NCBI GenBank assembly: GCA_019356535.1
Contig: CP037918.1
Location: forward strand, 2,140,315 to 2,204,314
Direction: 5' to 3'
DNA: 64,000 nucleotides
Origin: Chromatiaceae bacterium
Lineage (GTDB): Bacteria; Pseudomonadota; Gammaproteobacteria; Chromatiales; Chromatiaceae
A program made the position numbers and the translations under genes. The number at the start of each line of letters is the position of its first letter. The first letter of the stretch is position 1. Below, one piece after another: positions 57,793 to 64,000 of this stretch. The notes beneath the pieces are model-generated. The model was not told the DNA's origin. It saw only the letters and a program-made list of their open reading frames with translations, and searched no databases.

Positions 57793-58590
57793 TCAGAGCC
57801 CGCCCTGCCCCTCTGCCACCGGCGGCAACACCGTCTCGCGGTAGGCATGCCAGCTCGCGTGCCCCAGCAAGGGCAGCACCAGTGCCAGGCCCAGCAGGGC
57901 AGTGGCGAATCCCAGCAGCATCAGCAACACGATCAGGGCAGCCCACAGCAACATCGGCCCCTTGTTCTTGCGCACCGCGTTGATACTGGTGAGTGCGGCG
58001 GTGATGGCGTCGGTATCACGGTCGAGCATCATCGGTAGCGAGACCACGCTGATCGAGAACACCAGCCCCGCGAAGATCGAGCCCACGGCACTGCCGATGG
58101 CCAGGAACTGCACCACGCCCAGCCAGCCGGACTCCTCGTCGATGGGTGCAAAGATGTTGACCATCGTCGCGGCGCGCGCCCAGATCAGCAACACCAACAG
58201 CAGCACGATGGCGAACAGCAGCTCATTGCGCAGGTGATGGCGGCTCTCGCGCAGGCACACCCCCAGGCGCGGCACCCGCCCCTGCTCAAGCTGGCGGCTG
58301 ATGGAATACAGCCCGAAAGCCAGCAGGGGGCCGGCCAGGATGAAAGCCAGTACCAATGAAAACAGGACCACGATGCCCTCGCCTCCCCACACCAGCCAGC
58401 TGATCAGGTCGAAGAAGATCACCAGTGAAAAGCCGTACACCAGGCTGGGGCCGGGGGCCTGCTTCAGATCCTGCCAGCCCAGGCGCAACCAGCGTAGCGG
58501 CGCACCCATGTCCAAGGTCCGGATGGGATGAGGCAGCGGCTCGAGCGGTCGCTCTCCATCGCCACGCTTGACGACGTGCGTCTCGGACAT
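57793..58590 (-). CDS. DUF2189 integral membrane protein
   Basis: A 265-residue protein with about six hydrophobic segments from residue 50 to 250. The DUF2189 pattern is visible in WLRLGWQDLKQAPGPSLVYG and VSLPMMLDRDTDAITAALTS. The family is common in proteobacteria and sometimes annotated as cytochrome c oxidase subunit I-like without evidence. AGGAGAG precedes the ATG. It is transcribed against the flanking metK and ahcY genes, with an empty 149-bp spacer after metK. Confidence 0.88.
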   Translation of the reverse strand: MSETHVVKRGDGERPLEPLPHPIRTLDMGAPLRWLRLGWQDLKQAPGPSLVYGFSLVIFFDLISWLVWGGEGIVVLFSLVLAFILAGPLLAFGLYSISRQLEQGRVPRLGVCLRESRHHLRNELLFAIVLLLVLLIWARAATMVNIFAPIDEESGWLGVVQFLAIGSAVGSIFAGLVFSISVVSLPMMLDRDTDAITAALTSINAVRKNKGPMLLWAALIVLLMLLGFATALLGLALVLPLLGHASWHAYRETVLPPVAEGQGGL

Positions 58591-58760
58591 CGCGCTCTCC
58601 TCACGCTCGAAGCGCCCCTCTGCTGGAGGCTGTTGTCAACTATAGACCATCGGGCGCGAGCAACTGGCAAGCCGCCCCGGAATCCGGGTAGAATCCGCCA
58701 CCTGCCGCTCAAGACGGGCCACGGCCGGCCGACACAGAGGGGCGGCAGGCAGACAACGCC

Positions 58761-58832
58761 GATCCGAGGAGCGCTGCAACCCGCCAGGGCCAGGCTCGGA
58801 TCCGCCACAGACGATGTTTCCAACGGCGCTCA
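58761..58832 (+). promoter_or_regulatory. S-adenosylhomocysteine (SAH) riboswitch
   Basis: Just upstream of ahcY lies the SAH-riboswitch core GAGGAGCGCTGCAACC, then CCAGGCTCGG and AACGGCGCTC. GATCCGAG (58761-58768) pairs perfectly with CTCGGATC (58795-58802) as P1. GAGCGC (58769-58774) pairs with GCGCTC (58826-58831) as the pseudoknot stem. SAH binding is known to turn on ahcY in this class. The fold ends about 30 nt before the ATG, near the Shine-Dalgarno, consistent with control of translation. Confidence 0.93.
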
Positions 58833-58861
58833 CTCGATGTTTTGACTTCAGGAGTGGAACC

Positions 58862-60265
58862 ATGAGTGAGTTCACCGACTACAAGGTCGCCGACCTGTCC
58901 CTGGCCGAATGGGGCCGCAAGGAAATCGCTATCGCCGAGACCGAGATGCCGGGCCTGATGGCCCTGCGCGAGAAGTACGGTCGCGACAAGCCGCTAGCCG
59001 GCGCGCGCATCACCGGCTCGCTGCACATGACCATCCAGACCGCGGTGCTGATCGAGACTCTGGTGGAGCTTGGTGCCCAGGTGCGCTGGTGCTCGTGCAA
59101 CATCTTCTCCACCCAGGACCATGCCGCCGCCGCCATCGCCGCTGCCGGCATCCCGGTGTATGCCTGGAAGGGCGAGACCCTCGAGGAATACTGGTGGTGC
59201 ACCGAGCAGGTGCTCAACTGGCCGGACGGCAAAGGCCCCAACATGATCCTCGACGACGGTGGAGACGCCACTCTGCTGGTACACAAGGGGGCCGAGTTCG
59301 CCGAGACTGGCGTACCCGAAGCGCAGGAAGAGGACGGCGAAGAATGGCGCGTCATCCTCGACACCCTGCGCCGTCGCCTGGCCGAGGACCCGCAGCACTA
59401 CAAGCGCATGGCCGAGGGCATCCGTGGTGTCACCGAAGAGACCACTACCGGGGTGCACCGCCTCTACCAGATGATGGAAGAGGGCAAGCTGCTGTTCCCG
59501 GCAATGAACGTCAACGACTCGGTCACCAAATCCAAGTTCGACAACCTCTACGGCTGCCGCGAGTCGCTGGTGGACGGTATCAAGCGCGCCACCGACGTGA
59601 TGATCGCCGGCAAGATCGCCGTGGTCTGCGGCTACGGCGACGTGGGCAAGGGCTCGGCGCAGTCGCTGCGCGGCCTGGGCGCCACCGTCTGGGTCACCGA
59701 AATCGACCCCATCTGCGCCCTGCAGGCAGCGATGGAAGGCTACCGGGTAGTGACCATGGAAGAGGCTGCGCCGGTCGCCGACATCTTCGTCACCACCACC
59801 GGCAACAAGGACATCATCACCCATGACCACATGGCGGCGATGAAGGACCAGGCCATCGTCTGCAACATCGGCCACTTCGACAACGAGATCCAGGTCGAGT
59901 CGCTGCGCCAGTACGAGTGGATCAACATCAAGCCGCAGGTGGACCAGATCGTATTCCCCGACGGTCACCGCATCACCCTGCTGGCCGAAGGCCGACTGGT
60001 GAACCTGGGCTGCGCCACTGGCCACCCCAGCTTCGTGATGTCCAACTCCTTCACCAACCAGGTGCTGGCACAGATCGAACTGTTCACCAAGACCGACCAG
60101 TATCCGGTGGGTGTCTACATCCTGCCCAAGAAGCTGGACGAGGAAGTGGCCCGCCTGCACCTGGAGAAGATCGGCGCACACCTGACCACCCTTACACAGG
60201 AACAGGCCGATTACCTGGGCGTGCCGGTCGAAGGTCCCTACAAGCCCGATCACTATCGCTATTGA
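58862..60265 (+). CDS. ahcY: S-adenosylhomocysteine hydrolase
   Basis: A 467-residue NAD-dependent enzyme splitting SAH to adenosine and homocysteine, removing the product that inhibits SAM-dependent methyltransferases. Features are [19 protein letters not shown], the substrate segment [18 protein letters not shown]-binding [28 protein letters not shown] and the C-terminal KPDHYRY. GGAG precedes the ATG at 58862. It is controlled by the riboswitch just upstream and followed by metF after a repeat-bearing spacer. Confidence 0.98.
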   Translation: MSEFTDYKVADLSLAEWGRKEIAIAETEMPGLMALREKYGRDKPLAGARITGSLHMTIQTAVLIETLVELGAQVRWCSCNIFSTQDHAAAAIAAAGIPVYAWKGETLEEYWWCTEQVLNWPDGKGPNMILDDGGDATLLVHKGAEFAETGVPEAQEEDGEEWRVILDTLRRRLAEDPQHYKRMAEGIRGVTEETTTGVHRLYQMMEEGKLLFPAMNVNDSVTKSKFDNLYGCRESLVDGIKRATDVMIAGKIAVVCGYGDVGKGSAQSLRGLGATVWVTEIDPICALQAAMEGYRVVTMEEAAPVADIFVTTTGNKDIITHDHMAAMKDQAIVCNIGHFDNEIQVESLRQYEWINIKPQVDQIVFPDGHRITLLAEGRLVNLGCATGHPSFVMSNSFTNQVLAQIELFTKTDQYPVGVYILPKKLDEEVARLHLEKIGAHLTTLTQEQADYLGVPVEGPYKPDHYRY

Positions 60266-60272
60266 TTGCATC

Positions 60273-60408
60273 AACCGCGAAGGACGCAAAGGACGCGAAG
60301 CCATCGATCAAGGCATGAGACACCGGCAGTCATACGAAACCGGCAGGGTGAGCACTGACTGTTCTTCTCACCCTTCACTCCTATGCGTTCTTGGTGCCCT
60401 TCGCGGTT
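60273..60408. repeat. Intergenic inverted repeat between ahcY and metF (AACCGCGAAGG arms)
   Basis: Arms at 60273-60296 and 60385-60408 match at 20 of 24 positions when one is inverted (AACCGCGAAGG outermost on both sides). The middle is unrelated and contains no gene. The right arm ends 8 bp before the metF ATG. Repeats of this type occur between genes in other proteobacteria. Confidence 0.7.
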
Positions 60409-60416
60409 AACGACTC

Positions 60417-61253
60417 ATGAACCAGACAAAGACCTTCAGTTTCGAGCTGTTTCCGCCCAAGACCGAGAAGGGCGTGGTCAACCTGCAGGCCACAGTGGCG
60501 CAGCTGGCCGAGCGCCGCCCGGCCTTCTTCTCCTGCACCTACGGAGCGGGCGGTTCGACACAGGATCGCACCTTTGCCACCGTAGACTGGCTGGTCTCGC
60601 AGGGTATCGACACTGCGCCGCATCTCACCTGCATCGGCAACAGCGTTGCCGAGACGCTGGAGATCCTGAACCGCTATCGTGAACAGGGCATCCATCGCAT
60701 CGTCGCACTGCGCGGCGACCCGCCTTCGGGCACTGGCCTGGGCGGTGGCGAGCTGAGTCATGCCAGCGAGCTGGTGGCGCTGATCCGCGAGCATTTCGGC
60801 GATCACTTCCACATCGAGGTCGCTGCCTATCCGGAGATGCACCCGCAGGCGCCGAACTTTCTGGCCGACCTGGACAACTTCCGGATCAAGGTCGAGGCCG
60901 GCGCCGACTCCGCCATCACCCAGTACTTCTACAACACGGATGCCTATGTGCATTTCGTCGAGCAGGTACGCGCACGCGGTGTGGACATCCCTATCGTGCC
61001 GGGTATCATGCCAATCACCAACTACAGCAGCCTGGCGCGCTTTTCCGATGCCTGCGGCGCCGAAATCCCGCGCTGGATCCGCAAGCGCCTCGAGGCCTAT
61101 GGCGACGACGTAGAGAGCATCCGTGCCTTCGGCCTGGAGGTGGTCACCGGGCTATGCGAGCAACTGCTGGCAGCCGGCGCACCGGGACTGCATTTCTACA
61201 CCATGAACCAGGCCGATCCCACGCTGGCAATCTGGGACCGGCTGGGCCTCTGA
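60417..61253 (+). CDS. metF: 5,10-Methylenetetrahydrofolate reductase
   Basis: A 278-residue flavoprotein that makes 5-methyl-THF for methionine synthesis. The start FSFELFPPKTEKG is standard; CTYGAGGSTQDRT, HLTCIGNS, IVALRGDPP and the flavin/folate segment AITQYFYNTDAYVHF are present, as is VPGIMPITNY. No Shine-Dalgarno is seen before the ATG; an inverted repeat arm occupies that position. It is in the same orientation as ahcY and 7 bp before rsmE. Confidence 0.96.
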   Translation: MNQTKTFSFELFPPKTEKGVVNLQATVAQLAERRPAFFSCTYGAGGSTQDRTFATVDWLVSQGIDTAPHLTCIGNSVAETLEILNRYREQGIHRIVALRGDPPSGTGLGGGELSHASELVALIREHFGDHFHIEVAAYPEMHPQAPNFLADLDNFRIKVEAGADSAITQYFYNTDAYVHFVEQVRARGVDIPIVPGIMPITNYSSLARFSDACGAEIPRWIRKRLEAYGDDVESIRAFGLEVVTGLCEQLLAAGAPGLHFYTMNQADPTLAIWDRLGL

Positions 61254-61260
61254 GCCCCTC

Positions 61261-61989
61261 ATGCGCGAGCACCGGATCTTCAGCCCGGAACCCCTGGAGA
61301 CCGGCCAGACCGTGGCGCTGGACGCGAACGCCACGCGCCACCTCCTAGCCACCCTGCGCCTGGACGATGGCGCTCCAATCCTGCTCTTCGACGGAAGCGG
61401 GCGCGACTTCACCGCCGTGCTGCGTATCACGGGCAGGTACCAGGCAATTGCCGAGGTGGGCACCGTTGTACGTGAGGCCCCCCCGCCGCCGCTACACCTG
61501 CACCTGGCCATCGGTATCTCCCGCGGCGAGCGCATGGATTATGCGCTGCAGAAGGCGGTGGAGCTGGGGGTGGCAGAGATCAGCCCGCTGTTCACCGAGC
61601 GCACCCAGGTAAGGCTATCGGGTGAAAAGCAGGAGAAGCGCCGGCGACACTGGCTTGGGGTGATCCGGCATGCCTGCGAACAGTCGGGCCGTACGCGACT
61701 GCCACTGCTGCACCCGCCACAGCGCCTCGGCGACTGGCTGAGCGCGCCGCCACTGCCCGGCCTGCTGCTCGACCACCGCGCAACGTGTTCACTCCCCGAG
61801 CTGCCCGCGCCGGGCGACCGCTTGTCGCTACTGGTCGGGCCGGAAGGGGGGTTGAGCGAGGCCGAGCGCAAAGCGGCGCGCACCGCGGGACTCACGGGAG
61901 TACGCCTGGGATCACACATCCTGCGCACCGAGACCGCACCGCTGGCCGCATTGTCAGCGATCCAGGTATTGTGGGGGGATTTTCGTTGA
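61261..61989 (+). CDS. rsmE: 16S rRNA (uracil-1498-N3)-methyltransferase
   Basis: A 242-residue SPOUT-class methyltransferase using SAM to methylate U1498 of 16S rRNA. The N-terminal PUA-like part includes HLLATLRLDDGAPILLFDGS. The SPOUT core includes LAIGISRGERMDYALQKAVE, the SAM-binding LLVGPEGGLSEAE and GVRLGSHILRTETAPLAAL knot. It follows metF by 7 bp, a frequent neighbourhood in gammaproteobacteria. Confidence 0.96.
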   Translation: MREHRIFSPEPLETGQTVALDANATRHLLATLRLDDGAPILLFDGSGRDFTAVLRITGRYQAIAEVGTVVREAPPPPLHLHLAIGISRGERMDYALQKAVELGVAEISPLFTERTQVRLSGEKQEKRRRHWLGVIRHACEQSGRTRLPLLHPPQRLGDWLSAPPLPGLLLDHRATCSLPELPAPGDRLSLLVGPEGGLSEAERKAARTAGLTGVRLGSHILRTETAPLAALSAIQVLWGDFR

Positions 61990-62001
61990 ATGGCCCAGGG
62001 A

Positions 62002-62481
62002 TCAGGCCGGCGCAACGGCCTCCAGCTCATACTCCAGTGCGGGCAGATCAGGAATGACAGCTGCCTGCCCATCGAGACGCAAGGCAGCACGCAACGGTCG
62101 CTCACGCCAGTTATCAGGCATCGGCATACCTTCCAGCATCGACTCCTGGATGCGTACGAGACGGGGAATGTTCGCTGCCACGATACCCACGAAAGGACGC
62201 CGCGCCTGAGGGTTGAGCACATGACAGACGACGATGCGCTGCCGCGGACTTTTCGCCATCTCAGGTTCGCCCAGCAGCCTCTCGAAACGCACCACCGACA
62301 GCCGCCGCTGCCGCCAGTCCGTCTCACCCGCGACCCAGACGGGCTTGTCGGGCATGGCGGCGACACCATGGAAATCGATGATCTCTGCCACTGCCGCATT
62401 GGGCAGCAGCAGCGAGACATCCGCTTGCAAGGGAATCATCAGGCCCCGGATCTCCCGTGGATAGGCCGACGTATCGCTCAT
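62002..62481 (-). CDS. CheW-like protein (ChpC-type) of the Pil-Chp system
   Basis: A 159-residue single CheW-like domain starting near residue 12 (GLMIPLQADVSLLLPNAAVA), with FVGIVAANIPRLVRI in the second half. It overlaps the stop of the chpA-type gene by ATGA, so it is a scaffold or adaptor linking receptors to that CheA. In Pseudomonas the equivalent ChpC belongs to the type IV pilus chemosensory system. Sequence divergence from canonical CheW supports ChpC rather than the flagellar CheW. It converges on rsmE with a 12-bp gap. Confidence 0.85.
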   Translation of the reverse strand: MSDTSAYPREIRGLMIPLQADVSLLLPNAAVAEIIDFHGVAAMPDKPVWVAGETDWRQRRLSVVRFERLLGEPEMAKSPRQRIVVCHVLNPQARRPFVGIVAANIPRLVRIQESMLEGMPMPDNWRERPLRAALRLDGQAAVIPDLPALEYELEAVAPA

Positions 62482-64000
62482 GACGTCACCTCGGCAAGCA
62501 CGGTATAGATGTTCTCCAGCAACTCCGACTCCTGGTAAGGCTTGCCGAGATACCGACGTACACCCAGCTCCTGTGCGTGCTGCCGGTGTTTATCGCCAGT
62601 ACGCGAGGTGATCATGATGATGGGAATATCCTTCAGGCCTTCGGTGCTTCGCATGTGACGCGCCAGCTCGAAACCGTCCATCCGCGGCATCTCGATATCC
62701 AACAACATCACGTCCGGCCGCTCGCTCTGCAACAGGGTCACTGCGTCCACGCCATCACGCGCCGTGATGACCTGCATGTTGTGACGCTCCAGCAGGCGGC
62801 TGGTCACCTTGCGCACGGTGATCGAATCGTCCACCACCATGACCTTGAGCCCCGCCGGTTCTTCCTCGGATTCAACCAGAGACTCAGGTATCGCCTGCCG
62901 GGTCGATTCCATGCGCACCAGAGCGCCGATATCGAGAATCAGCGCGATCCCCCCGTCTGCCAGAATGGTGCCACCAGTGAACCAGCGGATACTGGCCAGC
63001 TGGGTACCCAAAGACTTGACCACGATCTGGCGGTTGCCGAGCAGGCGGTCGACCTGGATGGCCATGCGATGTTCCCCGGAGTGCACGAGCAACAGGGGCA
63101 TCCAACGTTCGCCTTCGGGCAGGTGCGGAGCCCCGATTCCCAGCAGGCCTCCAAGGTAACGCACCGTGTATTCGTGTCCACCATAGGAGAAGGTCGAGCG
63201 CTCGCCCCGGTAGCATGCCTCCAGCTCACTGCGCGGAATACGTGCGATACCACCCAGGCTGCCATGGGGTACAGCAAATACCTCGTCGCCGATCCCGACC
63301 AGCAGGGCGTCGCTGATCGCCAGGGTGAAGGGCAGGCGAATGGTAAAGCGGGTGCCGCTGCCCGGCTGCGAATCGATATCCAGCGTGCCACCGAGCTGCT
63401 TGATCTCGTTGACTACCACATCCATGCCAACACCGCGGCCAGCCACCTGGGTCACCTCATTGGCGGTGGACAGCCCCGCCTCCAGGATGAAGGCATCCAG
63501 ATCATCGTCGTCAATATGGGCTTCGGGATCGAGCAGGCCACGCTCGATCGCCTTGCGGCGGATGGCCTCGCGATCCAGGCCACGGCCATCATCGCTGACC
63601 TCAAGCAACACGTCCGAGCCATCCCGACTCACGACCAGCGTCACCTTGCCTACCGGTGGCTTTCCGGCCGCCTCTCGCTCGGCCGGCGCCTCGATACCGT
63701 GTACCACCGCGTTGCGCAGCAGGTGCTCCAGCGGCCCCATCATGCGCTCCAGGATAGCGCGGTCCATCTCGCCCGCGGCACCCGTCAGGGTGAGTTCGGC
63801 CTGCTTGCCAACCGTCTCGGCGGTCTGCCGTACCACGCGTTGCAGGCGCGAGGCACGCGACCCAACCGGGATCATGCGCGTCCTCAACAAGCCGTCTTGC
63901 AGGTCATTGATGACCCGTGACTGCTGCTGCAACAGGGTGTCGGTGTCCCGACTCTGCTCCTGCAGGGCCAGGCTGATGCTGCTCAGGTCCTCGGTCGTCT
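62478..64000 (-). CDS. chpA: ChpA-type hybrid chemotaxis kinase (CheA-REC), partial; N-terminus off the right edge
   Basis: The C-terminal 507 residues are visible; the frame runs open past 63932 to the edge. In order: P3 dimerisation helices with LQDGLLRTRMIPV; HATPase with HLLRNAVVHGIEAP, DDGRGLD and GRGVGMDVV; a CheW-like domain; and a C-terminal REC with phospho-acceptor Asp in VMLLDIEMPRMDGF and Lys in YLGKPYQ. A CheA fused to a terminal REC and followed by a CheW-like gene matches ChpA of the twitching-motility pathway. The N-terminal Hpt repeats expected of ChpA lie outside the window. Confidence 0.92.
   Translation of the reverse strand, partial: TTEDLSSISLALQEQSRDTDTLLQQQSRVINDLQDGLLRTRMIPVGSRASRLQRVVRQTAETVGKQAELTLTGAAGEMDRAILERMMGPLEHLLRNAVVHGIEAPAEREAAGKPPVGKVTLVVSRDGSDVLLEVSDDGRGLDREAIRRKAIERGLLDPEAHIDDDDLDAFILEAGLSTANEVTQVAGRGVGMDVVVNEIKQLGGTLDIDSQPGSGTRFTIRLPFTLAISDALLVGIGDEVFAVPHGSLGGIARIPRSELEACYRGERSTFSYGGHEYTVRYLGGLLGIGAPHLPEGERWMPLLLVHSGEHRMAIQVDRLLGNRQIVVKSLGTQLASIRWFTGGTILADGGIALILDIGALVRMESTRQAIPESLVESEEEPAGLKVMVVDDSITVRKVTSRLLERHNMQVITARDGVDAVTLLQSERPDVMLLDIEMPRMDGFELARHMRSTEGLKDIPIIMITSRTGDKHRQHAQELGVRRYLGKPYQESELLENIYTVLAEVTS

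Overview
The window is GC-rich (roughly 63-67% by eye), densely coded DNA from a motile, chemotactic gammaproteobacterium. The ffh/ypjD pair, the polar-flagellum style fliC-flaG-fliD-fliS-fliT block, a Pil-Chp type CheA, a tkt-gap-pgk-pyk-fba cluster and an ahcY gene behind an SAH riboswitch suggest a Chromatiales-like (purple or colourless sulfur bacterium) relative. That placement is inferred from gene content, not from a search. I recognise no rRNA, tRNA, CRISPR array, complete insertion sequence or prophage.

Layout. 1-3.2 kb: a partial OmpA-like gene and ffh on the minus strand, then ypjD and a small conserved gene on the plus strand. 3.2-18 kb: the flagellar filament region. fliC1-flaG-fliD-fliS-fliT run on the minus strand. 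fliW, a second flagellin, a Maf-type flagellin glycosyltransferase and seven legionaminic-acid genes (legB, legC, legG, legF, legI, legH, ptmE) run on the plus strand as one tightly packed unit. FliS, FliT and FliW handle flagellin; the nonulosonate genes make the activated sugar that Maf is expected to attach to it. Sigma-28 promoters can be read upstream of fliC1, fliS and a chemoreceptor gene at 45.5 kb. 18-24 kb: a Nudix gene, a 261-bp MITE-like element, ppx, hemH and small genes.

24.2-30.4 kb: a three-gene signalling module with atypical codon use: dihaem cytochrome c peroxidase, a 1306-residue hybrid histidine kinase with a helical periplasmic sensor and terminal Hpt domain, and a REC-HD-GYP c-di-GMP phosphodiesterase. 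Repeat sequence lies at its right edge and possibly at its left. I regard it as the least ordinary system here. 30.4-43 kb: molybdopterin-binding-like, DUF523 and metallo-hydrolase genes, argG, a MacAB-like four-gene exporter operon, a two-domain kinase-like protein, typA and a Sel1-repeat protein. 43.3-48.3 kb: a chemoreceptor, an orphan MbcA/ParS-type antitoxin-like gene, purC, a glutaredoxin and srkA.

48.3-55.5 kb: central carbon genes (tkt, gap, pgk, pyk, fba), all minus strand. 55.7-62 kb: a redoxin, metK, a DUF2189 membrane protein, an SAH riboswitch with ahcY, then metF and rsmE. metK, ahcY and metF form the activated-methyl cycle. 62-64 kb: a CheW-like protein and the C-terminal half of a ChpA-type hybrid CheA running off the right edge.

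Several intergenic gaps carry related palindromic repeats (about 6.9, 23.4, 30.3, 32.9, 40.4 and 52.3 kb). Two others carry distinct inverted repeats (31.2-31.4 and 60.3-60.4 kb).
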